64,000 nt of DNA from Eubacteriales bacterium (GCA_028705775.1 JAQWCW010000011.1:27430-91429); one strand, 5' to 3'; counted from the stretch's first letter, positions 45,748 to 55,026 are shown. Translations and numbers: made by a program. Notes: generated from the sequence alone by a model not told the origin.

Positions 45748-47082
45748 TTACTTGAACGCGTCGCGCACCTCGTAGTACGCCATATCAGGCTCGATTTCGG
45801 TGCCGCTGAGTATAAGCAGCTCCTCAACCGTAAGGCAGTACGCCTTTTGCCTGAGCAGCTCCGCATACATTCCGTTGGCAATCTTAAAAGCCTTCTTGCC
45901 GCTGTCATGCAGAAGCACTATGTCGCCCGTTTCCGAAAGCTGAGTTGCGACATACTGGACGCTCTGGTTCGTCTTTTTATCGTTCCAGTCGTTGGTATCA
46001 ATCTTCCACTGAATCAGCGGATAGCCAATCCCGAAGCGCTTGTAATCCCCGTAATCGCCGTAGGGCGCGCGGATAAGGCGGGCGCGCTCGCCGGTTATCG
46101 AAACAACAAGGTCTTGGAATTTGTCTATGGACTCGCGAAGCTCCTCCTCCGTCATTTTGCTGGCGTGAAGATGCTCGTAACCGTGGATTTGAAGCGACTG
46201 ATTGGTGTTATGCAGAAGCGCGACCATGGCAGGGTGCTTTTCCATATAAATTCCGATTTGGAAGAAGGTTGCGCGCGCGCCGTACTTGCGCAGGTTTTCG
46301 GCAACGGTGGACGTTCTCAGAACGGAGCTTGGGCCGTCGTCATAGGTAATCGCAACCAGCTTATGCCCCGAAAGGTCGGTCTGCTTTTCCGCTTCGTCTG
46401 TAAGCATTCCCTTGAACTGCGGATAATAGGTGTGAACGAACATTATGCCCATTTTGCCGTCGTAAAGCTCCTTTGCGTCAAAGCAAAGCGTAAGCTCGAC
46501 AGCGCCGAGAATGAAATTCGCGTTCTTGATATTTTCGGCGGAGGTCAGCTCCTTGAGCTTTTCCTCGTTCGCCGCTTCATCGCCGTAATAGGCGGAAAGC
46601 TGCTCATAAGCCGCCTGAGAAAGCATTTCAAACGCCTTTTCATCCTTAAAAACGTCGGAAAGCGTTATCGCCTTTCCCGTATCAAGATTATAGTTGCGGG
46701 TTTTGAAGTCAACCGCAGTAACCTTTTCCTGAAACTGCGACTGCGCCGTGAAAAGAAAGCCTGCCCAGCTGCCGCCGCCGAGCACGGTGAAGGACGCATT
46801 GACATCAAGCCTGCTGTTCTTGTCCGGCTTTTTCGTGGTATCGGTTTCAAGCAGGGGCGAATACTTTTCGTCAAAATCATCGACAATCGCCTTGAAATCC
46901 TTAGTAATCGCGGAGTTCTTGACTTTAAGGTATTCAAGGTGAACAAAGCTCGCCTTCTTGCCCTGCGTCCTTTCCTCCTTGCGCCATGTTACCCCGCGCG
47001 CGTTTGCAGAGGCGGCGGAGGCAGGCACAGCGAAGGAAAGCGCAAGCACGAGCGCGACAGCCAAGAGAATAATCCTTTTCAT
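45748..47082 (-). CDS. PdaC-like polysaccharide deacetylase
   Basis: This 444-aa secreted NodB-family deacetylase has a signal peptide MKRIILLAVALVLALSF with cleavage near ASA/AS. Residues 35-230 carry a DUF4163/DUF3298-like domain, 241-430 the NodB domain. Metal and catalytic positions: TYDDG with Asp248/Asp249, His300 and His304 (IHGYEH), RAPYGDY, and LHDS at 391-394. This layout matches B. subtilis PdaC, which deacetylates peptidoglycan. ATG 47082 is chosen because a longer frame overlaps the upstream gene. It is 29 nt after the PTS EIIC-like gene. Confidence 0.9.
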   Translation of the reverse strand: MKRIILLAVALVLALSFAVPASAASANARGVTWRKEERTQGKKASFVHLEYLKVKNSAITKDFKAIVDDFDEKYSPLLETDTTKKPDKNSRLDVNASFTVLGGGSWAGFLFTAQSQFQEKVTAVDFKTRNYNLDTGKAITLSDVFKDEKAFEMLSQAAYEQLSAYYGDEAANEEKLKELTSAENIKNANFILGAVELTLCFDAKELYDGKMGIMFVHTYYPQFKGMLTDEAEKQTDLSGHKLVAITYDDGPSSVLRTSTVAENLRKYGARATFFQIGIYMEKHPAMVALLHNTNQSLQIHGYEHLHASKMTEEELRESIDKFQDLVVSITGERARLIRAPYGDYGDYKRFGIGYPLIQWKIDTNDWNDKKTNQSVQYVATQLSETGDIVLLHDSGKKAFKIANGMYAELLRQKAYCLTVEELLILSGTEIEPDMAYYEVRDAFK

Positions 47083-47111
47083 AACTAACTTCTTTCTTTG
47101 GTAAAAATTAA

Positions 47112-48179
47112 TTACTTCTTCTGAATAAGCATATCGCCGGTCTGAATCCAGCCGATTTTTCTGAGCAGAAGCACGGTTCCCCATGCGATAAGCGCCGGAA
47201 TCACGATGTGCAGAGCGAGCATCATCAGAATCGTCTGCCATGCTCCGGTCTCCGCCGCCATTGCGTCAAACGTACCAATCTGCCCGACAAGCCCCGACGT
47301 TCCCATACCCGCGGCAGCGCCCGCGTTATACATATGGAAAACCGTGGTGGAAAGCGGCCCTGTTATTACGGAAGCGACAACGGCGGGAAGCAGGGTTGCG
47401 GGCTTTCTCATGATATTGCCGACCTGAAGCATACTCGTTCCAAGCCCCTGCGCTATAAGCCCGCCGACGCCGTTATCCTTGAAAGACGCGACGGCGAAGC
47501 CAACCATGTGCGCGCAGCAGCCGGCGGTTGCAGCTCCCGCGGCGAGCTTCAAGCCTTCCGAAAGCGTTCCGTCAGCGCCGGAGATGAAAATCATGGCGCA
47601 GAGCGCAGCCGAGGATATAGGCGCGGTGAGCGCAAGCCCGATAACGGCGGAAACGATGATTCCCATCGGTATCGGCGACATGAGCGTCGTGCTGCCGATG
47701 AAATCGCCGAGGGCGCGCATAAGGCTCGTTACGCCGGGACCGATAAGCATTCCGACAAGCGAGCCGGTAATGATTGTAACAATAGGAACGAGAATTATGT
47801 CAATCTTGGTTTTGCCGCTGACAAGATTGCCAAGCTCCGCGCCGATTACGGCGGCGATATAGCAGCCGAGAGGCCCGCCGCCCGCAGTTGCGTAGGCGAC
47901 AGCGCCGACAACCGCATTGGAGAAAACCGCGAGCGGGGCGCATTTCATTCCCCAAGCTATCGCAACGCCGATAGCCGCGCCGACAACGGGGCCGGACTGC
48001 GCAACGCTTGCGATGTCACCCAGAACGGAAAGCCCGGGAATCTTCGCAAACTGGGCGATGATAAGCCCGATAATCAGCGATGAAAACAGACCGAGCGCCA
48101 TTGCGCTAAGAGCGTCCAGAAAATAGCGCTTCAAGAGCCGTTTGGGAAGCGAAGTCTTGACGGTTTCGGTATTTGTCAT
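47112..48179 (-). CDS. Orphan PTS EIIC-type membrane protein (PfoR-like family)
   Basis: Polytopic (355 aa) with about ten hydrophobic segments, Gly/Ala-rich; GPVVGAAIGVAIAWGMKCAPLAVFSN and GPLSTTVFHMYNAGAAAGMGTSGLVGQI are the conserved blocks of the PTS_EIIC_2 family. This family includes PfoR, a regulator of perfringolysin in C. perfringens. No EIIA/EIIB, HPr or sugar kinase gene is linked, so transport by phosphotransfer is unproven. Its own promoter is upstream and the deacetylase gene follows 29 nt later. Confidence 0.82.
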   Translation of the reverse strand: MTNTETVKTSLPKRLLKRYFLDALSAMALGLFSSLIIGLIIAQFAKIPGLSVLGDIASVAQSGPVVGAAIGVAIAWGMKCAPLAVFSNAVVGAVAYATAGGGPLGCYIAAVIGAELGNLVSGKTKIDIILVPIVTIITGSLVGMLIGPGVTSLMRALGDFIGSTTLMSPIPMGIIVSAVIGLALTAPISSAALCAMIFISGADGTLSEGLKLAAGAATAGCCAHMVGFAVASFKDNGVGGLIAQGLGTSMLQVGNIMRKPATLLPAVVASVITGPLSTTVFHMYNAGAAAGMGTSGLVGQIGTFDAMAAETGAWQTILMMLALHIVIPALIAWGTVLLLRKIGWIQTGDMLIQKK

Positions 48180-48240
48180 ACGTTTCTCTCCTTTTTCGGT
48201 ATTCTTCCGCGAGCGGATAGAATCTAAGGCAACATATCAA

Positions 48241-48269
48241 AGTATACCTTTTAAGGCGCTTGTTGTAAA
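48241..48269 (-). promoter_or_regulatory. Promoter of the EIIC-like / deacetylase unit
   Basis: TTTACA (48269-48264), 17-nt spacer, TATACT (48246-48241); AAAAAGGAGAG precedes the EIIC-like ATG. Confidence 0.7.
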
Positions 48270-48301
48270 GAGCGCGGCGGCTTCTCAAATCAGCATATTC
48301 G

Positions 48302-49159
48302 TCAGAACGGCGCCTGAACAGTAAAGGTTTTGCCGTCAAGACGGCTCAGCGCGCCCGTAAAATGAAGGGTAAGCGACGTAGCACAGAGCGCAAGCCGCCT
48401 TGCCTTTACAGCCCTGTTGAACGCGCGGTCGCCGTAAACATCGTCGCCGACAACGGGATAGCCGAGCGCGGAAAGCTGGGCGCGAATCTGGTGCATTCTG
48501 CCCGTGCGGATTGTAACGACAAGCCGCGAAATTTCGCCCTTTTCAACAACCTGATACTCGGTTTCGATTTCGCGCGCGTTTCTGGCAGGAGTAAGCAATA
48601 TATGAACCAGATTGCGGTTCTGCTCCCTGCGCAGATACGCGTGAAGGACGGCGTGCTCCGGCTTAGGGCTGCCTTTTACGAGCGCGGTATAGCGCTTTTC
48701 AAACAAATGCTCGTGAAAGCCCTTGTAGCACTCCTTTTCCGCAATTCCGTTTTTGGCAAAGAGCAGCAGTCCGCTCGTCTGGTTATCAAGCCGATGGCAG
48801 AGAATCGGCTTTCCCTCGCCCTTCTCCGCAAGATAACGGGCGGCAAGAGTTTCCATTCCGGAAACGCCCTCCTCCTCCTGCGAGTGCATTCCGGAGGGCT
48901 TGTTGACGATTAGAATATCCTCGTCCTCATATACAACGGCGAGGCGCAAAACGGCGGCGTCGGGGAAATATGCCTCTATTTTTGCGCGCGGAACAGCGGC
49001 GGCGCGAAGGCTTACCCTTTCGCCGTTCTGCTTTACATCCTTTTTATCAAACGCGGCGCGAATCCGGTATTCGGGAATATCCTGCCACGTTTTTATCAAA
49101 TATCGGCAGAGCGTAAGCTCCCCTATGTCGTCCGGCAGCGTTACCTTACGGCAGACCAT
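48302..49159 (-). CDS. RluA-family rRNA/tRNA pseudouridine synthase
   Basis: This 285-aa protein has an N-terminal S4-like RNA-binding part (about 1-60), then the catalytic domain with IVNKPSGMHSQEE, active HRLDNQTSGLLLFAK with Asp125, and RTGRMHQIRAQLSALGYPVVGDDVYG. Which uridine is modified cannot be read. It overlaps the preceding 358-aa gene by one base (TGATG) and so is expressed with it. Confidence 0.93.
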   Translation of the reverse strand: MVCRKVTLPDDIGELTLCRYLIKTWQDIPEYRIRAAFDKKDVKQNGERVSLRAAAVPRAKIEAYFPDAAVLRLAVVYEDEDILIVNKPSGMHSQEEEGVSGMETLAARYLAEKGEGKPILCHRLDNQTSGLLLFAKNGIAEKECYKGFHEHLFEKRYTALVKGSPKPEHAVLHAYLRREQNRNLVHILLTPARNAREIETEYQVVEKGEISRLVVTIRTGRMHQIRAQLSALGYPVVGDDVYGDRAFNRAVKARRLALCATSLTLHFTGALSRLDGKTFTVQAPF

Positions 49160-50235
49160 CAGTTGACCACCGCCATTTTCATTCCCGCCCAGCGCGGCGT
49201 TTCGCGCATCATTCTCTTTATCGCCATCAGCATTTCCTGCGTCGGCATAACTACGAGCATACTTTCAAGCACGGAGCGCAAATCCTCAAAGCTCGCGTCC
49301 TGCTTGATGATAAGCCGTATATCCTCCGCGGCGGATTCGGGCGAGTCGATTTCGGGGCGGAGCGCCCCGACAAGATGATTTGCAAGCGCGTCGGAGGACG
49401 GCTTTTCCTCCGGCAGTATTCCGTTCATTCCGCCGACGACCTGCTCGCTCGAAAACTCCAGCACGGAAAAATTATAGACAGCCATGCTTTCAACAAGCTT
49501 ATCCGGCTCGGCAAGCCCGGGATGAACGAGCAACAGCCCGCCGTCATCCATTTCAAGATAGTCAAAGCCTGCGCGGAGGAAGCGCATTGCAAGCACCCTG
49601 TTTATGCCGCGCTGCTCGTCAGTCGTTTTATCGTTTTCGCAGCACACCTCGCGCAGGAATTCGTCCAGCGGCTGCTCGTAATACAAAAAGCCGGCAAGAT
49701 AGAGCAGCGAGTGCATGGTAGCCTCAAAGCGGAAAATCTTCCCCGAATCCTCGCTTTCCTCATCGAAAAGCACTCTGTCCATAACCTTTGCGCCGACTTT
49801 TTCCGACACGTTGATAACGGGCGGCTCGTCAGGGTCGTCCGAAAAGCTCATATAGCAAAGCATTCTGCGCACAAGCGCGTCGGCGGCGATAAGCTCGTCG
49901 CCGTCAAGCAGCTCGGCGCTGCCGCCTAGCGCAACCGCGCGCGAAAGCAGGGTGTCCTCGGCGGTTGTGAGATATTTCAGCTCCTCCGAAAGCCCCGAAA
50001 GCACGCGGTTTTGCAGTTCGCTTACAGAATAAAGGCGGTTGTCGCCTTCCTCGGCGGCATAATAGGAAAAGCAATAAAGCTCGTGCAGCTTTTCAGCGGA
50101 GATTGTATCGTCAAACAGGTTCGCGGGCGAAAGCGAATAAAGCGAATCCTCAATTCCGTCCAGCTGGTCGGAGCGAATCGCCGTCATCGTTTTATCGCGC
50201 CAATGGGTAAAGGGCGAGGGTTCAAAGCGGAGCAT
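49159..50235 (-). CDS. Unrecognised soluble protein of 358 aa
   Basis: I do not recognise this family. It is strongly acidic (many Asp/Glu, e.g. SFSDDPDEPP, FDEESEDSG), without signal peptide or membrane segment and mostly helical in pattern. ATG 50235 follows GGGAGG by 4 nt; an in-frame start at 50271 precedes this site. The end of the gene overlaps the pseudouridine synthase by one base, which links its expression, perhaps its role, to RNA modification or another cytoplasmic housekeeping job. No function is claimed. Confidence 0.75.
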   Translation of the reverse strand: MLRFEPSPFTHWRDKTMTAIRSDQLDGIEDSLYSLSPANLFDDTISAEKLHELYCFSYYAAEEGDNRLYSVSELQNRVLSGLSEELKYLTTAEDTLLSRAVALGGSAELLDGDELIAADALVRRMLCYMSFSDDPDEPPVINVSEKVGAKVMDRVLFDEESEDSGKIFRFEATMHSLLYLAGFLYYEQPLDEFLREVCCENDKTTDEQRGINRVLAMRFLRAGFDYLEMDDGGLLLVHPGLAEPDKLVESMAVYNFSVLEFSSEQVVGGMNGILPEEKPSSDALANHLVGALRPEIDSPESAAEDIRLIIKQDASFEDLRSVLESMLVVMPTQEMLMAIKRMMRETPRWAGMKMAVVN

Positions 50236-50247
50236 AAAGCCTCCCGT

Positions 50248-50284
50248 AAAGAAAGAGAGCGGTGAAGCCATGCGGCTCCACCGC
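50248..50284 (-). terminator. Terminator of ilvE
   Basis: GCGGTGGAGCC / GGCTTCACCGC stem on the minus strand with one mismatch and ATGC-type loop, followed by CTCTCTTTCTTT. It lies just before the ribosome site of the 358-aa gene. Confidence 0.65.
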
Positions 50285-50301
50285 CCCTTGCGAATTTAAT
50301 T

Positions 50302-51375
50302 TCAGTCTACCTTGACAATCCAGTTCATATCGTCGCTGAGACGGCCGTACTGAATTCCGGTAAGGGTATCGTAGAGCTTCTGGGTCAGTTCGCCGATGGT
50401 TTCCTCATCCTTGCCGATAACATAATCCTCGTCATGGATGCGCAGACGGCCGACAGGCGAAACAACGGCGGCAGTACCGGAGCCGAACGCCTCGGTAAGA
50501 GTGCCGTCCTTTGCGCCGGCGCGGATTTCCTCGATGTCGATGCGCTTTTCCTCAACCTCATAGCCCATCTTCTTGGCGAGCTTGATTACGCTGTCGCGCG
50601 TGATTCCGGGCAGGATGGAGCCGTTGAGCGCTGGAGTTACGAGCTTTTTGCCGAACACGAAGAACATATTCATCGAGCCGACTTCCTCAACATAGCGCTG
50701 CTCAACGCCGTCAAGCCAAAGCACCTGCGAGAAATTGCGCTTATGCGCCTCGTCGCCGGCGAGAATGGAGGAAGCGTAGTTTCCGCCGGTCTTGGTGAAG
50801 CCGACGCCGCCGCGGACAGCGCGGACGTACTTATCTTCAACATAGATGGATACGGGCTTGAGACCCGACGCATAGTAGGAGCCGGAGGGCGAAAGAATAA
50901 TGAAGAAAAGGTAGGAATTGCTCGCGTTAACGCCGAGCGCGGCATCCGTTGCGATAATGGTCGGGCGGATGTAAAGGCTCGTGTTGGGAGCGGAGGGAAC
51001 CCAATCCTTGTCTATCTTGAGCAGCTCGATAAGCCCCTGAAGGCAATCCTCCTCGTTAAGCTGAGGAATGCACAGGCGCTGATTGGAAACGTTCATGCGT
51101 TTGAAATTGTCGCGCGGACGGAAAAGCTGAATTCCGCCGTCCTCGCGCCTGTACGCCTTCATGCCCTCGAAAACGCTTTGGCTGTAATGGAACACCATTG
51201 AGGAGGGCTCCATTGCGAAAGGTCCGTAGGGAACAATCTTCGCGTCATGCCAGCCGTTCTCCCTGTCATAGCTCATAAGGAACATATGGTCGGTAAATAC
51301 CTTACCGAAGCCCAGCTTGCTTTCGTCGCTCGGCTTTTCCTTGCGCTCCTGTCTTAATGCCACTTTGATTTCCAT
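50302..51375 (-). CDS. ilvE: Branched-chain amino acid aminotransferase
   Basis: This 357-aa PLP enzyme transfers the amino group in Leu/Ile/Val synthesis and breakdown. It is of the longer class (IlvE2/BCAT) with PLP Lys195 in GFTKTGGNYASSI, plus HYSQSVFEGMKAYR and FGSGTAAVVSPV. ATG 51375 is 10 nt after GGAGG; an ATG at 51393 starts upstream of that site. A strong promoter lies upstream and a terminator follows, so it is likely monocistronic. Confidence 0.95.
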   Translation of the reverse strand: MEIKVALRQERKEKPSDESKLGFGKVFTDHMFLMSYDRENGWHDAKIVPYGPFAMEPSSMVFHYSQSVFEGMKAYRREDGGIQLFRPRDNFKRMNVSNQRLCIPQLNEEDCLQGLIELLKIDKDWVPSAPNTSLYIRPTIIATDAALGVNASNSYLFFIILSPSGSYYASGLKPVSIYVEDKYVRAVRGGVGFTKTGGNYASSILAGDEAHKRNFSQVLWLDGVEQRYVEEVGSMNMFFVFGKKLVTPALNGSILPGITRDSVIKLAKKMGYEVEEKRIDIEEIRAGAKDGTLTEAFGSGTAAVVSPVGRLRIHDEDYVIGKDEETIGELTQKLYDTLTGIQYGRLSDDMNWIVKVD

Positions 51376-51449
51376 TCCTGTCACGCCTCCCATTCGTTAT
51401 GCCCGCGCGCCTTGCGCGTGCCCGCGCTATAATTTGTTTACACCTACTT

Positions 51450-51477
51450 ATTATACAATCGCAAAAACGGCTGTCAA
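51450..51477 (-). promoter_or_regulatory. Promoter of ilvE
   Basis: TTGACA (51477-51472), 16-nt spacer, TATAAT (51455-51450); both hexamers perfect. Confidence 0.85.
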
Positions 51478-51583
51478 GCAATTTGACTTAAATAAGCAGA
51501 CGAGGAACAGATTAAAGGCTCAAAAACCGCATTTTCATAAAGGAAAGCCCCGCGCGGGGTGGAAATGCGAAGCCGATTTAGTA

Positions 51584-51614
51584 TATAATAAGCCTTGCGG
51601 CAATTTTACCGCAA
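51584..51614 (+). promoter_or_regulatory. -10 element and leader hairpin of the amidohydrolase operon
   Basis: TATAAT at 51584-51589 without a good -35. The hairpin TTGCGG-N8-CCGCAA (51595-51614) ends right at the AAAGGAG ribosome site (51613-51619), so it could modulate initiation. Confidence 0.45.
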
Positions 51615-51625
51615 AGGAGAAGCCG

Positions 51626-52420
51626 ATGATTATTGATTTTCACACGCACGCATTTCCCGAAGGGCTTGCGAAAAGAGCGCTGACAGGTTTGTCCTCAAGG
51701 GCGGGCAATATGCCTTTTTACACGGACGGAACGCCGGACGGGCTTCTGCGCCACATGGACGAAAGCGGCGTTGACAAGGCGGTTGTGCTGCAAATCGCAA
51801 CCCGCAAGGAAAACATGACCACAATCAACAACGCAGCCGAAAAGGGCAACAGCGAAAGGCTTATTTACTTCGGCTCGGTTCATCCCCTTGCCGAAAACGC
51901 GCTTGAGGAACTTGACAGGATTGCGGGCATGGGGCTTTTGGGCGTAAAATTCCATCCCGAATATCAGGATTTTGACATCGACGATAAAAGGTGCGAGCCG
52001 GTTTACAGGCGCATCGGGGAGCTTGGGCTTATAACCACCTTACACATGGGGCGCGACCTCGGCTTTTTCGGGCATTGCCATTGCGCGCCCGAAATGCTCG
52101 AAAGGGTTATGCCGCTTTTCGGCTCTGCGCCCGTAATAGCCGCGCATTCGGGCGGCTACGCGATGTGGGAGGAAACTATGAGCGCCTACACCCGCCGCGA
52201 TAATCTGTATTTCGACACGTCGTTTTCCCATGTTCATCTGCCGCCTAAGGCGTTGAGGGCGATTATCGACAAGCACGGCGCGGAAAAGGTGCTGTTCGGA
52301 AGCGATTCCCCTTGGTCGCCGATGAAGGGCGAAATGAGCTTTCTTGACTCTGTCGGGCTCAGCGAAACCGAAAGGGAGCTAATTCTTCATAAAAACGCAG
52401 AGCGTTTGCTCGGGCTTTGA
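51626..52420 (+). CDS. Amidohydrolase family protein
   Basis: TIM-barrel metal-dependent hydrolase (264 aa) of the amidohydrolase-2 type (decarboxylase/lactonase relatives). Metal ligands are His6 and His8 in DFHTHAF, with GVKFHPEYQDF, HMGRD, AHSGG and FGSDSPWSP further on. ATG 51626 follows AAAGGAG by about 6 nt. Reaction unknown. It stands 14 nt before the aldo/keto reductase gene, so the two likely share a transcript. Confidence 0.88.
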   Translation: MIIDFHTHAFPEGLAKRALTGLSSRAGNMPFYTDGTPDGLLRHMDESGVDKAVVLQIATRKENMTTINNAAEKGNSERLIYFGSVHPLAENALEELDRIAGMGLLGVKFHPEYQDFDIDDKRCEPVYRRIGELGLITTLHMGRDLGFFGHCHCAPEMLERVMPLFGSAPVIAAHSGGYAMWEETMSAYTRRDNLYFDTSFSHVHLPPKALRAIIDKHGAEKVLFGSDSPWSPMKGEMSFLDSVGLSETERELILHKNAERLLGL

Positions 52421-52434
52421 TAAGGAGCAATATT

Positions 52435-53625
52435 ATGCAATACAGGAGCACCGAAAAAGTGCCGGAGAAGCTTTCCGCGCTCGGCTTTGGCTGCATGAGA
52501 TTCCCGCGCAGGAAAACCGGCGCGGTTGACCAGCAGAAGGTAAACGAGCAGGTTAAGCTTGCGATTGAATCGGGAGTAAACTATTTTGATACCGCGTACA
52601 TCTATCCCGGCTCGGAAAGCGCGCTGGGGGAGGCGCTGAAAACGCTCGGAAAGCGCGACAGCGTATACATTGCGGATAAGCTGCCCCACTACCTGATTAA
52701 GAAGCCCGAAGATATGGAGAGATTCTTTCAGGAGCATCTTGCAAGGCTCGGAACTGACCGAATCGACTTCTATATAATGCATATGCTGCCCGATTTGGCG
52801 GTATGGACGCGGCTCAAGGAGCTTGGAATAGCCGAATTCCTTGAAAAGAAAAAGTCCGAAGGCAAAATAAAGCATATCGGCTTTTCCTACCATGGGAACA
52901 CGGAGCATTTCGTCGAACTGCTTGACGCGTACGTCTGGGATTTTGCGCAGGTGCAGTACAACTACATGGACGAAACCAGTCAGGCAGGAAGGCGCGGGGT
53001 TGAGCGCGCCGCCGAAAAGGGAATGGCAGTAATCATTATGGAGCCGCTGCGCGGCGGAAGGCTCGCGGACGGGCTGCCGCAAAAGGCGAAGGACGAATTT
53101 GAACGCGTCGATTCCTCGATTTCGCCCGCGCAATGGGGGCTTAAATGGCTCTACAAGCAGCCTGAAATAACGGTTGTCCTTTCCGGAATGAACCATGAAA
53201 AGCAGGTTAAGGAAAACACGTCAATCGCCTCTGAAACGCTGCCCGATAAGCTTACGCAGGCAGAGAGCGAAGCGTTCGGCAGGGTGAAGAAGCTGCTTTC
53301 CGACAAGATTCGCGTAGGCTGCACAGGCTGCGGCTACTGCCAGCCCTGCCCGCGCGGCGTTGACATTCCCGGCTGCTTCAGCGCGTACAACGCGCGCTAC
53401 ACGGCGAATTTCTTTCAGGGAATGAAGCAGTATTTCATGTGTACAACCCTGCGCGGCAAGCCGTCAAACGCCTCCCTCTGCGTAGGCTGCGGCAAATGCG
53501 AGCAGCACTGCCCTCAGCATATAAAGATACGCGAGGAGCTGAAAAACGTTACCCGCAAGATGGAAAACCCGATTTACAAGGTCGGCAGATGGGGCGCAAG
53601 AAGAATTTATAAGTTTGATAAATAA
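52435..53625 (+). CDS. Aldo/keto reductase with C-terminal double [4Fe-4S] ferredoxin-like domain
   Basis: Residues 1-290 of this 396-aa protein form the AKR barrel with the tetrad Asp52, Tyr55 (FDTAYIYPGS), Lys82 and His116 (YIMHML). Residues about 300-380 hold two cysteine clusters, CTGCGYCQPCP and CVGCGKCEQHCP, for two iron-sulfur centres. Such proteins occur widely in anaerobic Firmicutes; the clusters suggest electron transfer instead of or beside NAD(P)H. ATG 52435 follows AAGGAG by 7 nt; the TTG at 52417 is upstream of that site. Confidence 0.92.
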   Translation: MQYRSTEKVPEKLSALGFGCMRFPRRKTGAVDQQKVNEQVKLAIESGVNYFDTAYIYPGSESALGEALKTLGKRDSVYIADKLPHYLIKKPEDMERFFQEHLARLGTDRIDFYIMHMLPDLAVWTRLKELGIAEFLEKKKSEGKIKHIGFSYHGNTEHFVELLDAYVWDFAQVQYNYMDETSQAGRRGVERAAEKGMAVIIMEPLRGGRLADGLPQKAKDEFERVDSSISPAQWGLKWLYKQPEITVVLSGMNHEKQVKENTSIASETLPDKLTQAESEAFGRVKKLLSDKIRVGCTGCGYCQPCPRGVDIPGCFSAYNARYTANFFQGMKQYFMCTTLRGKPSNASLCVGCGKCEQHCPQHIKIREELKNVTRKMENPIYKVGRWGARRIYKFDK

Positions 53626-53629
53626 AAAA

Positions 53630-53660
53630 GCGCCGCGGGATTAGCTTCCCACGGCGTTTC
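53630..53660. terminator. Bidirectional terminator between the reductase and glmM genes
   Basis: CGCCGCGGGA (53631-53640) pairs with TCCCACGGCG (53647-53656) with one mismatch; T runs on both strands. Confidence 0.82.
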
Positions 53661-53676
53661 ATTAGCTTAACCGCTG

Positions 53677-55026
53677 TCAGGCGTTGGACTTTTTCTCAAT
53701 CAGCTTCGCAAGCTCGAAAACGTCGTTATCAATAACGCGCTGGTCCTTGCCCTCAATCATTACGCGCACAAGCGGCTCGGTTCCGCTCGGGCGGACAAGC
53801 ACGCGCCCCGCGCCCGCATATTTCTTTTCAAGCGCCGCAATCGCCGCCTGAACCTCGGCATCCTTTTCATAGATGTGCTTCCTGTCATCCTCAACGTGCG
53901 CCCCGTAAAGCGCCTGCGGAAGAATGTCCATCTGCGCGGCAAGCTTACCGAGGGGCTGACGGCTTTCCACCATGGCTGTAAGCAGCTGAACGGCGGACAC
54001 AAGCCCGTCGCCCGTTGAGTTGAAATCAAGGAAGATTACATGGCCGCTCTGCTCGCCGCCGAGGTTATAGCCGTTCTTGAGCATATTTTCAAGCACGTAG
54101 CGGTCGCCGACCTTCGTTTTTTCAGAGCGGATATCGTTCTCCTTGAGCGCAATATCAAGCCCCATATTGCTCATAACGGTGGTAACGAGCGTGTTTTTCT
54201 TGAGCCGCCCCTGCTTTTTCATGTAGAGGGCGCAGATGAGCATAACTTGGTCGCCGTTAACTATCTGCCCGCGCTCGTCAACCGCGATAAGCCTGTCGGC
54301 GTCGCCGTCAAACGCAAGCCCGACGTCCGCGCCAAGCTCGCGCACCAGCTCGCAGAGCCTTTCGGGATGGGTTGAGCCGCAGTTATCGTTGATGTTCGTT
54401 CCATCCGGCTCATGATAGAAGGTGTGAACGGTTGCGCCCATTTCCGAGAAAACCATCGGCGCTACGCGGTAGCTTGCGCCCTGCGCGCAGTCAAGCACGA
54501 TGTTAAGCCCGCCAAACGAGGTCTGCGTCGTTCCCTTTACGAAGTCAACATACTTGCGCTCCGCGTTCTGCTGAACAACGGGACGCCCGACTTGGTCGCC
54601 GATTGGCAGTTCCCATTTATAGTCCTTATCGCGGATGAGCTTTTCGATTTCGTCCTCCAGCTCGTCGGGCAGCTTATGCCCGTCCTTATCGAAGAACTTG
54701 ATTCCGTTGAACTCAACCGTGTTGTGTGAGGCGGAAATAACAACGCCCGCATCCGCCTCGTAATACCTTGTAAGGTACGCGATTCCGGGAGTGGGAAGAA
54801 TTCCGACCTGAACCGCCTTTGCACCCGTTGAGCAGATGCCGGCAATCAGCGCGTTTTCAAGCATCATTCCGCTTATGCGGGTATCGCGCCCGACAAGAAT
54901 AGTGGGGCGATGAACATGGGACGCAAGCACGGCAGCGCCCGCCCTGCCCAATGAAAACGCAAGCTCGCAGGTAAGGTCGGCGTTCGCGATTCCCCTGACG
55001 CCGTCTGTTCCGAACATTCTTGGCAT
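53677..55026 (-). CDS. glmM: Phosphoglucosamine mutase
   Basis: This 449-aa enzyme converts glucosamine-6-P to glucosamine-1-P, a step to UDP-GlcNAc for peptidoglycan. Active phosphoserine Ser100 in VISASHNTVEFNGIKFF, metal loop LAFDGDADRLIAVD, sugar loop GGEQSGHVIFLD and phosphate site RPSGTEPLVRVM. ATG 55026 follows AGGGGG by about 7 nt; the ATG at 55053 is upstream of that site. Confidence 0.97.
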   Translation of the reverse strand: MPRMFGTDGVRGIANADLTCELAFSLGRAGAAVLASHVHRPTILVGRDTRISGMMLENALIAGICSTGAKAVQVGILPTPGIAYLTRYYEADAGVVISASHNTVEFNGIKFFDKDGHKLPDELEDEIEKLIRDKDYKWELPIGDQVGRPVVQQNAERKYVDFVKGTTQTSFGGLNIVLDCAQGASYRVAPMVFSEMGATVHTFYHEPDGTNINDNCGSTHPERLCELVRELGADVGLAFDGDADRLIAVDERGQIVNGDQVMLICALYMKKQGRLKKNTLVTTVMSNMGLDIALKENDIRSEKTKVGDRYVLENMLKNGYNLGGEQSGHVIFLDFNSTGDGLVSAVQLLTAMVESRQPLGKLAAQMDILPQALYGAHVEDDRKHIYEKDAEVQAAIAALEKKYAGAGRVLVRPSGTEPLVRVMIEGKDQRVIDNDVFELAKLIEKKSNA

